Source: Verrucomicrobiaceae bacterium E54
GTDB taxonomy: Bacteria > Verrucomicrobiota > Verrucomicrobiia > Verrucomicrobiales > Akkermansiaceae
DNA length: 35,382 nt
Reading direction: 5' to 3'
Assembly (NCBI GenBank): GCA_022548915.1
Contig: JAKZES010000054.1
Location: 1 to 35,382, forward strand
Of this stretch, positions 9,402 through 17,575 are shown in pieces. The notes under the pieces were generated by a model, which saw only the letters and a list, made by a program, of their open reading frames with translations, did no database searches and was not told where the DNA came from. A program made the position numbers and the translations under genes. The number at the start of each line of letters is the position of its first letter. Position 1 is the first letter of the stretch.

Positions 9402-11726
9402 TCAATCCGCCTCGATCACCTGGAGCCGGTAGAAGGATGAGGGGGTGGATGCGAGCGGGGCGGGGAGTTCGACGAATCCGTATCCGGTGGGGTCGATGTG
9501 GATGTGGACCTGGCCGGTGCCGCATTCCTGGCCGGGATGGAGGCGGAAGATTTCCGACCACCCGGTGGCTCCGAGGTCGGGCGATTGCTCGAGGATGTAG
9601 AGGATGTCGGGCGGATCGGAGGAGTCGGGCGCGAGGCGCAGTTGTCCGGAAGCGGCGTCCCAACGGAGCAGTCGTGCGAAGTCCGCCGCCGTGGCCGGGG
9701 CGACGGCCGGGATGCCGAAGCCGTAGGCCAGGAGGTTCGGCACGCCGTCGCCATTCGGATCGTCATCGGGACCGTCCATGCCGGGCGGCGGCGCCTGGGC
9801 GGCGATCCAGTCGCCGAAGTCCGGGGCGGGATCGGAGGTGACGATGATGCCGCCCTCGGCGCTGGCGATCAGTCTCCCGGTGTGGGTCGGGAGAATGGCA
9901 TGCAGCATCTCATGAGTCCTGCCGTAGCGGCGGGTCCACGTCTGGCCGTCGCCACTGGTGTAGATGGCACCGCCGTAGCCGACCGCGACGTAGCCCTCCG
10001 CGGTGCGGGTCACGTCCCGGAGCGCGAACACCTCACCGGTCGTGTCGAGCGTCCAGGTGGTGCCGTTGATTGATCGCAGCACGACGCCGTGCGATCCCAC
10101 GGCGAGAAAGCCGCCGGTGGGGATCGCGATGACCTGGAAGAGGTGGTCGAGGGTCCCGGAGCTGCGGGGCGTCCAGGTCACGCCATCGGGCGAGGTGAGG
10201 ATGGTGCCGCTGAGCCCGACGGCGACGGCCAGGCTTGAAGAGACCGGGGGCTTGCCGGTGAGGATGGAGCCGAGGGCGACACCGCGGAGCGCCTCGGAGG
10301 TGCCGCTGGTGCGCGAAGTCCAGACCCAGCCGTGGATCGTGGCCTCGCCGGTGAGAATGGTTCCGTATTCCCCCACCGCGATCGCGCGGTCCGGCGTCGC
10401 GGGATTGATGAAATCCGCCCAGGTGACGGCTCGCAGCGTGTTGCCGGTGCCGGAGGTCTCCGTGGTCCAACTGGTGCCGGTTTCCGACAAGAGAATCGTG
10501 CCGGAGTCGCCGACGGTGATGAAGCGACGCGAGGGAAACGGGGTGACCGTGATGCCATTGAGCGAGCGGGAGGTGACCGGGGTGACGTCGGAGCCGCTTT
10601 CACCATCATCGTCGCTGTAGGAAATGGAACCTTGCGTGCCGACCACGACGATGCGGTGGGTGCCCCCGATTTCCGTCTCGATGAGATCGAGGAAAGTCGG
10701 GGGTGTGCTGCCTTCGGCGCTGGTGGTCCAGTTGGCAGGGACGGCGGGGGCGGCCTGGTCCGACCTCAGGATGAGGCCGCCTTCACCCAGGGCGAAGAGG
10801 TGGCTCCCCGTCCAGTGCAGGCCGTTGATCCGCATCGTCGGACCGGCCGCGTGGTGGTCCCAGGTGGTGCCGTCGGGAGAGGTGAAGATCTTGTCCGCGG
10901 TGGAAGCGGCGACGAATCTTGAACCCGTCCACGTGACGGTGCGGAGCGGTGACAAGGGGAAGGCGCTCATGTCGACGACCGACCAGGTGATCCCGTCCGG
11001 CGAGGTGAGGACGAGCGGGGCGGCGGCTTCCCAGTCGTAGCCGACGGCCACGAAGCCGGAGCCGTCGCTGGTGACGGCATCGATGGCCTTGGTCGTGCCG
11101 GATGGGCGGGGGGTCCAGGAGCTGCCGTCCGGCGAGGTTTCGATCAGCCCGGCCGAGCCGACACGGACGAAGAGGCTGCCATTCCAGGCGACGCTGGAGT
11201 AGTCGTCGGTGCCGCTCGGGGTGGCGCTCCACGAAAGACCGTCGCCGCTGGTGTAGCAGCGGGCGTTGTATCCCATGGCGACGAGGGTCGAGCCATCGGA
11301 AGCGACACTGGAAAGAAGCTGGCCCGAGCCGAGGCACGAGCGTCGCCAGATCTGCCCGTCGGGCGAAGTCATCACCATCGCCGAAACGAAGCCCTCGCCT
11401 CCCACGGCGACGAAACGCGAGCCGTCCCAGCAGATGTCGGTGAGGTCGAGCTGGCTGTCGGGCTGCGGGGTATCCCAGGTGAGGCCGGCATCCGTCGAGC
11501 GGCGGATCACGCCTCCGTTCCCGACGGCGACGATCACTCCGGCCCCGTTGCTGGCGGTGGCCTGGAGTTCGGCGTGCTCGGGCTGGAAATGTTTGCGTTC
11601 CCAGAGGATGCCGGGCGGGCTGGCCGCGGAGGCATGTGGGGCGAGCGCGGTGGCAATGGCGAGCAAGATGTGGCACCGGTTGACCGTGTCGCACCTTCGG
11701 CGGATCCAAGACGGGACGGCTTTCAT
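9402..11726 (-). CDS. Secreted Asp-box beta-propeller protein with 14 repeats
   Basis: Predicted secreted protein of 774 residues. I start it at ATG 11726 (MKAVPSWIRRR...), which gives a proper signal peptide (LLAIATALAPHASA); the frame is open further upstream to 11798 but that adds a poor N-terminus. From about residue 60 to 665 I count 14 blade-like repeats of the form [FV]-A-V-G-x-x-G-x-[IV]-x-x-S-x-D-G-x-x-W (for example VAVGLSGTILTSPDGVTW and VAVGYGGAIYTSGDGQTW), the Asp-box/BNR and Ycf48-like pattern. Fourteen fits two seven-bladed propellers. The last 110 residues contain DDDPNGDGVPNLLAYGFGI, the same Ca-binding-like C-terminal segment as in the other two secreted genes. No sialidase catalytic residues are evident, so a binding or scaffold role is inferred. 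Confidence 0.85.
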   Translation of the reverse strand: MKAVPSWIRRRCDTVNRCHILLAIATALAPHASAASPPGILWERKHFQPEHAELQATASNGAGVIVAVGNGGVIRRSTDAGLTWDTPQPDSQLDLTDICWDGSRFVAVGGEGFVSAMVMTSPDGQIWRRSCLGSGQLLSSVASDGSTLVAMGYNARCYTSGDGLSWSATPSGTDDYSSVAWNGSLFVRVGSAGLIETSPDGSSWTPRPSGTTKAIDAVTSDGSGFVAVGYDWEAAAPLVLTSPDGITWSVVDMSAFPLSPLRTVTWTGSRFVAASTADKIFTSPDGTTWDHHAAGPTMRINGLHWTGSHLFALGEGGLILRSDQAAPAVPANWTTSAEGSTPPTFLDLIETEIGGTHRIVVVGTQGSISYSDDDGESGSDVTPVTSRSLNGITVTPFPSRRFITVGDSGTILLSETGTSWTTETSGTGNTLRAVTWADFINPATPDRAIAVGEYGTILTGEATIHGWVWTSRTSGTSEALRGVALGSILTGKPPVSSSLAVAVGLSGTILTSPDGVTWTPRSSGTLDHLFQVIAIPTGGFLAVGSHGVVLRSINGTTWTLDTTGEVFALRDVTRTAEGYVAVGYGGAIYTSGDGQTWTRRYGRTHEMLHAILPTHTGRLIASAEGGIIVTSDPAPDFGDWIAAQAPPPGMDGPDDDPNGDGVPNLLAYGFGIPAVAPATAADFARLLRWDAASGQLRLAPDSSDPPDILYILEQSPDLGATGWSEIFRLHPGQECGTGQVHIHIDPTGYGFVELPAPLASTPSSFYRLQVIEAD

Positions 11727-11942
11727 CGGAGTACGGAATTCCGGCTTCCCCTTTGTGTTTTTATGAGGCGGGGGCCAGTTCATCAATTTGCAAAGCAACG
11801 CGGATTCCCTCGATTTCCCCGCATGGCTTGCTCATTTCCGACGGTTGGATTTTCAGGGAAGTTCCCGGCCCGCTCCACCGGTGACGGAGAACGTCTCACG
11901 CGGTGCTTGACTGATTGGCTCGGGCCATGCGGCATTCCCCGC

Positions 11943-13139
11943 ATGTCGAAACTCTCGATCCGCGACCTCGATGTGCAGGGCAGGGAAGTCCTGATGCGTG
12001 TGGACTTCAACGTGCCGCTCAAGGACGGTGCGATCACCGACGATACCCGCATCCGCGCGGCGCTGCCGTCGATCGAGCACCTCCTCAAGGGTGGTGCCAA
12101 ACTGGTGCTCTGCTCCCACCTCGGACGTCCGAAGGGCCAGGCCAATCCGGAATTCTCGCTGGCGCCCGCCGCGGCGCGCCTCGGCGAACTCATCGGTGCC
12201 GAGGTGAAGCTCGCGCCCGACTGCATCGGCGACGAAGCCGCCGCCCTGCGGGCCGGCCTCGGAGCGGGTCAGGCGCTGCTGCTGGAGAACACCCGTTTCC
12301 ACAGCGAGGAAACCGACAACGACGCGGCCTTCGCCAAGCAACTCGCGGGCAGTGCCGAGATCTTCGTCAACGACGCCTTCGGCACGGCCCACCGCGCTCA
12401 CGCCTCGACCGAGGGGGTGACGCATCACGTGACCACCAGCGCCATGGGCTTCCTGCTGGCCCGCGAGCTGGAGTATCTGGTCGGCAAGCTGGAGAGCCCG
12501 GAGCGTCCCTTCCTGGTGATCATGGGCGGTGCCAAGGTCTCCGGGAAGATCGACGTGATTTCGAACCTCATGGACAAGGCCGACGCCTTCCTGATCGGCG
12601 GCGCGATGGCCTACACCTTCCGCAAAGCGCAGGGCTACGCGGTCGGTGACAGTCTGGTCGAGGACGACAAGCTCGACCTCGCGCTCGAGATCCTGAAGCT
12701 GGCCGAGGAAAAGGGCACGCGCTTCCTGCTGCCGCCGGATTCGCTGGTCACCAATGAATTCAAGGAGGGTGCCGAAACCCGCGACAGCGGGGTCTTCGGG
12801 GAGGGTGGCGCGATCGAGGACGGCTGGCAGGGCATCGACATCGGACCGGCGGGCATCGAGGCCTTCGTCGAGGAGGTCGGCAAGGCCAGGACCATCGTCT
12901 GGAACGGCCCGATGGGCGTCTTCGAGATCCCGACCTTTGCCAAGGGCACCGAGGCGGTGGCCCGGGCCGTGGCTGCGAGCGACGCGGTGACCATCGTCGG
13001 CGGCGGGGATTCCGTGACGGCGGTGAACCAGCTCGGCCTGGACGACCAAATGACCTTTATTTCGACCGGTGGCGGTGCTTCGCTCGAGCTACTGGAAGGT
13101 AAGGAGCTGCCCGGAGTGGCGGCATTGAGCGAAGCCTGA
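11943..13139 (+). CDS. pgk: Phosphoglycerate kinase
   Basis: Transfers phosphate from 1,3-bisphosphoglycerate to ADP in glycolysis, and the reverse in gluconeogenesis, in the cytoplasm. At 398 residues it has the usual length. Family signatures are all present: VDFNVPLKDGAITDDTRIRA near the N-terminus, SHLGRPKG, VNDAFGTAHRAHAST, the hinge-region GGAKVSGKI, NGPMGVFE and the nucleotide-binding GGGDSVTAV with STGGGASLELLEG at the end. The ATG at 11943 follows no Shine-Dalgarno sequence. tpiA follows after 20 bases on the same strand, so the two are very likely an operon. Confidence 0.97.
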   Translation: MSKLSIRDLDVQGREVLMRVDFNVPLKDGAITDDTRIRAALPSIEHLLKGGAKLVLCSHLGRPKGQANPEFSLAPAAARLGELIGAEVKLAPDCIGDEAAALRAGLGAGQALLLENTRFHSEETDNDAAFAKQLAGSAEIFVNDAFGTAHRAHASTEGVTHHVTTSAMGFLLARELEYLVGKLESPERPFLVIMGGAKVSGKIDVISNLMDKADAFLIGGAMAYTFRKAQGYAVGDSLVEDDKLDLALEILKLAEEKGTRFLLPPDSLVTNEFKEGAETRDSGVFGEGGAIEDGWQGIDIGPAGIEAFVEEVGKARTIVWNGPMGVFEIPTFAKGTEAVARAVAASDAVTIVGGGDSVTAVNQLGLDDQMTFISTGGGASLELLEGKELPGVAALSEA

Positions 13140-13159
13140 ATTCAACGACCCACACGACC

Positions 13160-13927
13160 ATGACCCGCAAGCCGATATTCGCCGCCAACTGGAAGATGAA
13201 CAAGGGGGCCTCGGAGACCGAGGACTTCGCCAAGGCCATCCTTCCCAAGGTCCAGCACCACACCTTTCCCTGCGACATCGTCATCGCGCCGCCCTTCACC
13301 TCGATCCCCAAGGCGGCCGAGTTGCTCGGCAACGTCTCGTCGGTCGCGCTGGCCGCGCAGAACTGCTCGCAGTTCGACTCCGGCGCCTACACCGGCGAGG
13401 TGAGCCCGATGATGCTCAAGGAGTTCTTCGTCCACTACGTGATCCTCGGGCACAGCGAGCGCCGCGCGATCTACGGCGAGAGCGACGAATTCATCAACGC
13501 CAAGGTGCTCAAGGCGCTGGAGGTGAACCTGCGCCCGATCTTCTGCATCGGGGAAACGCTCGAGGAGCGCGAGGCCGGCAAGCTTGAGGAGGTGCTGCGC
13601 CGCCAGGTGACCGTGGGTCTCAAGGATGTTTCCGAGGAAGGACTCGGCGACGTGGTGATCGCCTACGAACCGGTCTGGGCGATCGGCACCGGCGTGACGG
13701 CCACCGCCGAGCAGGCCCAGGAGGCTCACGCCTTCGTCCGCTCGCTGATCGCCGAGCAATTCGGTGGCGAGGCCGCCGCGAAGATCCGCATCCAGTACGG
13801 CGGCAGCGTGAAGCCGGGCAATGCCAGGGAACTGATGGCCTGCCCCGACATCGACGGCGCCCTGATCGGCGGCGCGGCGCTCGAGCCGGCCAGCTTCCTC
13901 GAGATCATCGAAAACGGCACCGCCTGA
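13160..13927 (+). CDS. tpiA: Triosephosphate isomerase
   Basis: Interconverts dihydroxyacetone phosphate and glyceraldehyde 3-phosphate in the cytoplasm. It is 255 residues long, as expected for this TIM barrel. Visible active-site residues are Lys12 in NWKMN, His98 in ILGHSERR and the catalytic base Glu170 in AYEPVWAIGTG; the phosphate-binding end YGGSVKPGNA and GALIGGAAL are also intact. It sits 20 bases behind pgk and probably shares its transcript. Confidence 0.97.
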   Translation: MTRKPIFAANWKMNKGASETEDFAKAILPKVQHHTFPCDIVIAPPFTSIPKAAELLGNVSSVALAAQNCSQFDSGAYTGEVSPMMLKEFFVHYVILGHSERRAIYGESDEFINAKVLKALEVNLRPIFCIGETLEEREAGKLEEVLRRQVTVGLKDVSEEGLGDVVIAYEPVWAIGTGVTATAEQAQEAHAFVRSLIAEQFGGEAAAKIRIQYGGSVKPGNARELMACPDIDGALIGGAALEPASFLEIIENGTA

Positions 13928-13937
13928 CGGGGCGGGA

Positions 13938-14135
13938 TCAGCGCCTCACGAAGAGGACGATCAGCCCCAGCACGAACAGGATCAGCAGGATGGCGAGGAA
14001 GGTCACCACCTGAATGGCGGTCTTGCGGTCCGCGGCTGTTGGCCCGGATGGTGCCTTGCGTTTCCTGGGGAGGTCCTTTCTCGACGCGAGCTTGTCCGCG
14101 AGGTCGTCGAGGTGGATCTTCGGGTCGTTTCTCAT
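13938..14135 (-). CDS. Small single-pass membrane protein
   Basis: A 65-residue protein starting at ATG 14135. The N-terminal half is charged (NDPKIHLDDLADKLASRKDL, then RKRKAPSG) and the C-terminal half is one strong hydrophobic helix (VVTFLAILLILFVLGLIVLF) ending in VRR. This suggests a tail-anchored or N-in membrane peptide. It is convergent with tpiA (10 bases apart) and lies 67 bases downstream of the lyase-like gene on the same strand. No Shine-Dalgarno sequence is seen and I do not recognise the family. Confidence 0.65.
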   Translation of the reverse strand: MRNDPKIHLDDLADKLASRKDLPRKRKAPSGPTAADRKTAIQVVTFLAILLILFVLGLIVLFVRR

Positions 14136-14202
14136 CGGGGGAGGTCCGGTATCAAATGCCTGATCGCCAATCACTTGGCAAGCATGGCTTTTTGCCCCGA
14201 CC

Positions 14203-15324
14203 TCAGTCTTTGACGGTTTCGAAGGCCCGGACCAGTTCGCGCTGGTCTTCCGTCGAGAGTTCGGTGAGCGGATAGGCGGTCCAGGTGCCCTCGATCTTGA
14301 AGTGGATGACATCGGTGCCCGGCTTGTAGCGCGCCTCGGCCTCCAGCTCCCCGTCGCTGCGGTTGGTCCATTTCCTGACCGGAATCGCCACGCCGGGTGG
14401 AGGCTCGGGTTCCGGCGCGGGTTCAGGGATGGCTTCTGGTTCGGGGTCCACGACGACGAACTCGTCGAGGTTCCGCGGGTTGATGGCGGCGCCGGTGACG
14501 AGGATCATGGCATCGTGCCGGACTTCCCTGCCCCCGAGATACATGCCCCAGCGGAAGTTGGTCTCTCCCTGCGTCCGGGCGTAGCTGCCCTCGCCCTCTT
14601 TCCTGCCGTTGAAGTAAACCTCGTAGTCGTGACCGTTCTCCCGGATCCGGATCTGGAACGGCTTTGCGGTCATGTTCCTCGCCATGACCTTGTCTTCCCC
14701 CCGGCGGTGGTTCAGCGACACATCGCCGTCGTCGTTCATGTTGATCATCACCGACCAGTCGTTGTGGGGGTTCTTCGCCTGGAAGATCGAGCACCCGTGG
14801 GGCTTGATGATGGTGTAGGTGCCGACCCATTCCTGCCAGCCGTCGCCCTTCTTCCACTTGAAGGCGCTGAAGGCCTCGGTCCGGGCGGCGAGCTCCCGTG
14901 AGTTGCGGACGTTTTCCTCGCCTTTGAAAAGCCGGAAGATCTGCGTGTTGCCGTCCTCCTGGTACCATCGTGACCACTTCGGGAAATCCGGCCGCCGGAT
15001 CATGCTGTTCCCGAGCGTGTGGATCATGATGTCCTCGATCACCCGCCGACTCGTGCTCGGGTAGCCCTTCAGCAGGTCCTGGTTGACCTCGATCCTGGAT
15101 CCCTTGAATCCGTTTCCGGAGTTCCGGCCACGCGGCAGCTTGCCGCTCTTCATCACCTCGGCGAAGCTCGGGTCGCTGCCTTTCTGCGTGTAGAAGGCGT
15201 CCGGACTCGCCGCCGGGAGGCCGGGCTGGAGCACCGCCCCGATGATCAGCAGGCGGAGCGCCTTCGGCAGAAGCAGGTGTCCGTTTCTTTCCGCACCCAT
15301 CGGTGATCTCGGGATCATTGCCAT
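14203..15324 (-). CDS. Secreted jelly-roll lyase-like protein with C-terminal SHD1 domain
   Basis: Predicted exported protein of 373 residues from ATG 15324; ATG 15318 is equally possible. A signal peptide (ALRLLIIGAVLQPGLPAASP) is followed by about 230 residues that resemble concanavalin A-like polysaccharide lyases (alginate/heparin lyase type): KGSRIEVNQDLL, SAFKWKKGDGWQEWVGTYTI, CSIFQAKNPHNDWSVMINM, and FNFRW-like TNFRWGMYLGGREVRHDAMI. A Pro/Glu-rich linker (PEPEAIPEPAPEPEPPPG) leads to an SLA1-homology (SHD1) domain (VRKWTNRSDGELEAEARY, WTAYPLTELSTEDQREL), a module common in Planctomycetes and Verrucomicrobiota. Lyase activity is inferred from fold resemblance; I cannot place catalytic residues with certainty. 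A sugar-binding, non-enzymatic role is also possible. Confidence 0.7.
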   Translation of the reverse strand: MAMIPRSPMGAERNGHLLLPKALRLLIIGAVLQPGLPAASPDAFYTQKGSDPSFAEVMKSGKLPRGRNSGNGFKGSRIEVNQDLLKGYPSTSRRVIEDIMIHTLGNSMIRRPDFPKWSRWYQEDGNTQIFRLFKGEENVRNSRELAARTEAFSAFKWKKGDGWQEWVGTYTIIKPHGCSIFQAKNPHNDWSVMINMNDDGDVSLNHRRGEDKVMARNMTAKPFQIRIRENGHDYEVYFNGRKEGEGSYARTQGETNFRWGMYLGGREVRHDAMILVTGAAINPRNLDEFVVVDPEPEAIPEPAPEPEPPPGVAIPVRKWTNRSDGELEAEARYKPGTDVIHFKIEGTWTAYPLTELSTEDQRELVRAFETVKD

Positions 15325-15412
15325 GAAGGTGGGGTCCCGATGGCGGAAAACCGCTCTCTTGGCAAGTTCCCCTTCGCCTTCCGGGTGACACCGGCAGGGA
15401 TCCACCAAAGGA

Positions 15413-15445
15413 GAAGGCCGCCTGCCTCATCGGCAAGCGGCCTTC
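15413..15445 (-). terminator. Hairpin just downstream of tRNA-Lys
   Basis: The arms GAAGGCCGC (15413-15421) and GCGGCCTTC (15437-15445) pair perfectly over 9 bp, with an extra GCC/GGC pairing inside the loop. It lies 1 base beyond the encoded CCA end of the minus-strand tRNA and is followed on that strand by only a short T-containing run, so it is a plausible, if weak, intrinsic terminator. Confidence 0.55.
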
Positions 15446-15446
15446 C

Positions 15447-15522
15447 TGGTACCCCGTCTAGGACTCGAACCTAGGACCAAAAGATTAAGAGTCTTCTGCT
15501 CTACCAACTGAGCTAACGAGGC
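15447..15522 (-). tRNA. tRNA-Lys (anticodon CTT)
   Basis: A complete 76-base cloverleaf reads from 15522 down to 15447. The acceptor arm is GCCTCGT with ACGGGGT (G-T wobbles at two pairs), the D arm is GCTCAGTTGGTAGAGC, the anticodon arm is GAAGA/TCTTT around loop CTCTTAA, giving anticodon CTT (codon AAG), and the T arm is CTAGG TTCGAGT CCTAG. The discriminator is A and CCA is encoded in the DNA. A good promoter lies just upstream. Confidence 0.96.
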
Positions 15523-15563
15523 GTTATCGGCGCAGCGAAGGCTTTCCTGCGTGGCGCAGGCAC

Positions 15564-15592
15564 AATAAACCAGTGCCGGGGTGGGCTGTCAA
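15564..15592 (-). promoter_or_regulatory. Sigma70 promoter for tRNA-Lys
   Basis: On the minus strand a perfect -35 TTGACA (15587-15592) and a -10 TTTATT (15564-15569) are 17 bases apart. The predicted start lies about 35 bases before the tRNA 5' end, a normal leader for a tRNA gene. Confidence 0.75.
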
Positions 15593-15691
15593 CGCGCAAG
15601 GAACGCGCTGCAAGGAACCCAGGATCAGGAATCCCGGATTCCGGGAAATGAACCAAAATCTGCAGTTGCAGGCTCCGAACGAGGGCCCTTG

Positions 15692-15725
15692 ACCACGGAT
15701 TGCACGGAATTCACGGATCATACGG
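15692..15725. repeat. Short CACGGA-type intergenic repeat
   Basis: Three near-copies of a CACGGA(T/A) word spaced 11-12 bases apart, followed by TACGGA. Similar 'CCACGGATT' strings recur between genes in many Verrucomicrobiota genomes, from memory. Apart from this and the hairpin near hsdM, I see nothing coding in the rest of the 15.6-15.9 kb gap. Confidence 0.35.
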
Positions 15726-15845
15726 AGGCGAACCAGAGTTGGCCCGTCTGAGACTGCTGGATGCGAACGCAAGCGGGACCCCGGCCTTGCCGCCGGTCCT
15801 CTGCCTCCGTTAGGCTGTCAACGTTCGATCAGGAGGCGAAAGGGT

Positions 15846-15870
15846 GGGGGAGTCCACCACCCACTCCCCC
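15846..15870. other. Hairpin in the hsdM leader
   Basis: GGGGGAGT (15846-15853) and ACTCCCCC (15863-15870) pair over 8 bp around a 9-base loop, 40 bases before the hsdM start codon. In the transcript it could affect hsdM expression, or end read-through; it has no T-run after it. The function is unknown. Confidence 0.4.
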
Positions 15871-15909
15871 TGCGGATGTCCGAAGCCTTTCCCGATCCTC
15901 TCCCCATCC

Positions 15910-17463
15910 ATGCCCGCCAAGAAACGCGCTACGAAAGCCGCCCGCAAGCAGGGCCAGTCCGCCAACCTCGGCTTCGAGCAGAAGCTCTGGCTCGCCGCCG
16001 ACAAGCTCCGCTCGAACATGGACGCGGCGGAATACAAGCACGTCGTCCTCGGCCTGATCTTCCTGAAATACATTTCCGACGCCTTCGAGGAAATGCACGC
16101 CAAGCTGGTGGCCGGCGAGGGCGAGTATGCCGGGGCCGATCCCGAGGACGCCGACGAATACAAGGCCGAGAACGTCTTCTGGGTGCCGCAGGAAGCCCGC
16201 TGGGGCCACCTCCAGGACCACGCCCGCCAGCCGACCATCGGCAAGCGGGTCGATGATGCGATGGTCGCCATCGAGCGCGACAACCCCCGGCTCAAGGGCA
16301 TCCTCCCGAAGGACTACGCCCGCCCGGCGCTCGACAAGCACCGGCTCGGCGAGTTGATCGACCTCATCGGCACCATCGGCCTCGGCGATGCCGAGAACCG
16401 CTCCAAGGACATCCTCGGGCGCGTCTATGAGTATTTCCTCAGCGCCTTCGCCAGCGCCGAGGGGAAAAAGGGCGGGCAGTTCTACACGCCGCGCTGCGTG
16501 GACCGACTCATTGTTGAAACCGTTGCGCCGAGAAAAGGGAGCCGGGTCTATGATCCCGCCTTCTCTTCCGGTCCCCGTCTCGTGATGGCGGCAGAGTTTC
16601 GTCAAGAGAACGGCGGTAACGCCTCCGACATCGCTTTATATGGTCAAGATGCCACCCCGACCGCCAGGCGATTGGCCTTTATGAACTTCGCGATCCGGGG
16701 CATCGAGGCCGACATCGGTCTCGAGCATGCGGATGTTTTTCGCCGTGATCTCCATCCGGAACTTCAGGCCGACTACGTCGTTGCGGGGCCCCAATTCAAC
16801 GACTCCGACTGGCACCGCAAGGAGGACGATGTGCGCTGGAAATACGGCATCCCGCCCAAGGGCAACGCCAACTTCGCTTGGGTCCAGCACTTCCTCCACC
16901 ACCTCGCCCCCGGCGGCATCGCCGGTTTCGTCCTGGCCAACGGCTCGATGTCCTCGAACCAATCCGGCGAGGGCGAGATCCGCAAGGCGCTGGTCGAGGC
17001 CGACCTCGTCGATTGCATGGTCGCCCTGCCGGGGCAGCTCTTCTACTCGACCCAGATCCCCGTCTGCCTGTGGTTCCTCAAGCGCAACAAGACCCGGCCC
17101 GGCCACACCCTGTTCATCGACGCCCGCAAGCTCGGAACCCTGATCGACCGCGTCCACCGCGAGTTGACCGAGGAGGACATCCGCAAGATCGCCGACACCT
17201 ACCACGCGTGGCGCGAGGGCGGCGACGGCTACGAGGACATCGCCGGCTTCTGCAAGAGCGCCACGCTGGAGGAAATCCGACAGCACGGTCATGTCCTCAC
17301 GCCGGGCCGCTACGTCGGGGCCGAAGAGGTCGAGGACGATGGCGAACCCTTCGAGGAAAAAATGCCGCGGTTGGTGGCGGAGTTGAATGACCAATTCGCG
17401 GAGTCGGCGAAGCTGGAGGCCGCGATTCGCAAAAACCTCAAGGGACTCGGCTATGCACCCTGA
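15910..17463 (+). CDS. hsdM: Type I restriction-modification methyltransferase subunit HsdM with degenerate catalytic motifs
   Basis: The M subunit of type I systems normally methylates adenine-N6 and forms the core of the M2S complex. This 517-residue protein has the HsdM N-terminal helical domain ([35 protein letters not shown]) and the SAM-binding entrance GGQFYTPR. Most of the C-terminal half is strongly conserved ([58 protein letters not shown]). However, motif I (residues 215-222) is DPAFSSGP where the family has DPxCGSGG, and motif IV (293-296) is GPQF instead of NPPF. Losing the motif I glycines and the catalytic Asn should abolish methylation. The start at ATG 15910 gives the usual [13 protein letters not shown] beginning; the frame is open 66 bases further up. 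hsdS is 1.5 kb downstream, beyond a TnpA/repeat insertion. Confidence 0.92.
   Translation: MPAKKRATKAARKQGQSANLGFEQKLWLAADKLRSNMDAAEYKHVVLGLIFLKYISDAFEEMHAKLVAGEGEYAGADPEDADEYKAENVFWVPQEARWGHLQDHARQPTIGKRVDDAMVAIERDNPRLKGILPKDYARPALDKHRLGELIDLIGTIGLGDAENRSKDILGRVYEYFLSAFASAEGKKGGQFYTPRCVDRLIVETVAPRKGSRVYDPAFSSGPRLVMAAEFRQENGGNASDIALYGQDATPTARRLAFMNFAIRGIEADIGLEHADVFRRDLHPELQADYVVAGPQFNDSDWHRKEDDVRWKYGIPPKGNANFAWVQHFLHHLAPGGIAGFVLANGSMSSNQSGEGEIRKALVEADLVDCMVALPGQLFYSTQIPVCLWFLKRNKTRPGHTLFIDARKLGTLIDRVHRELTEEDIRKIADTYHAWREGGDGYEDIAGFCKSATLEEIRQHGHVLTPGRYVGAEEVEDDGEPFEEKMPRLVAELNDQFAESAKLEAAIRKNLKGLGYAP
16500..16797 (+). other. Codon-use patch inside hsdM covering both lost catalytic motifs
   Basis: Across about 300 bases the codons change from almost pure G/C-ending to many A/T-ending or rare ones (ATT, GTT, AGA, AAA, TTA, CAA, CGT, GCT, TTT), then return abruptly to the G/C-ending style from about 16798. 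The patch holds the aberrant DPAFSSGP and GPQF. The frame is continuous, and shifting frame does not restore the normal motifs. Gene conversion from a diverged copy, relaxed selection, assembly chimera or deliberate editing could each explain it. Confidence 0.7.
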
Positions 17464-17478
17464 ATCGGCCCAAAAGAA

Positions 17479-17526
17479 ACCCCGGGGCCTCTCAACCGCA
17501 AGCGGTCAAGGAAGGGATCCCGGGGT
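17479..17526. repeat. REP-like hairpin after hsdM
   Basis: ACCCCGGG (17479-17486) and CCCGGGGT (17519-17526) are inverted and flank a smaller hairpin, ACCGCAAGCGGT. The same CCCGGGGT/ACCCCGGG palindrome pair returns three times in the array after the transposase. Confidence 0.55.
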
Positions 17527-17575
17527 CAACGAGGAGAAGTTAGCTCACACGATTACCCGGAGCAAGCCGTCACTG

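Noticed and set aside
11906-11936. TTGACT as a -35 box for pgk
   Set aside because: No acceptable -10 box at 16-18 bases, so I do not call a promoter.
11574-11942. Extended start of pgk upstream of ATG 11943
   Set aside because: The added 123 residues do not belong to the PGK family; MSKLSIRDLD at 11943 is the normal N-terminus.
15447-15910. tRNA-Lys as the attachment site of an island carrying the restriction genes
   Set aside because: The restriction locus adjoins the tRNA 5' side, whereas integrases usually use the 3' end; I found no repeat of the tRNA 3' end near 25.1 kb and no integrase gene.
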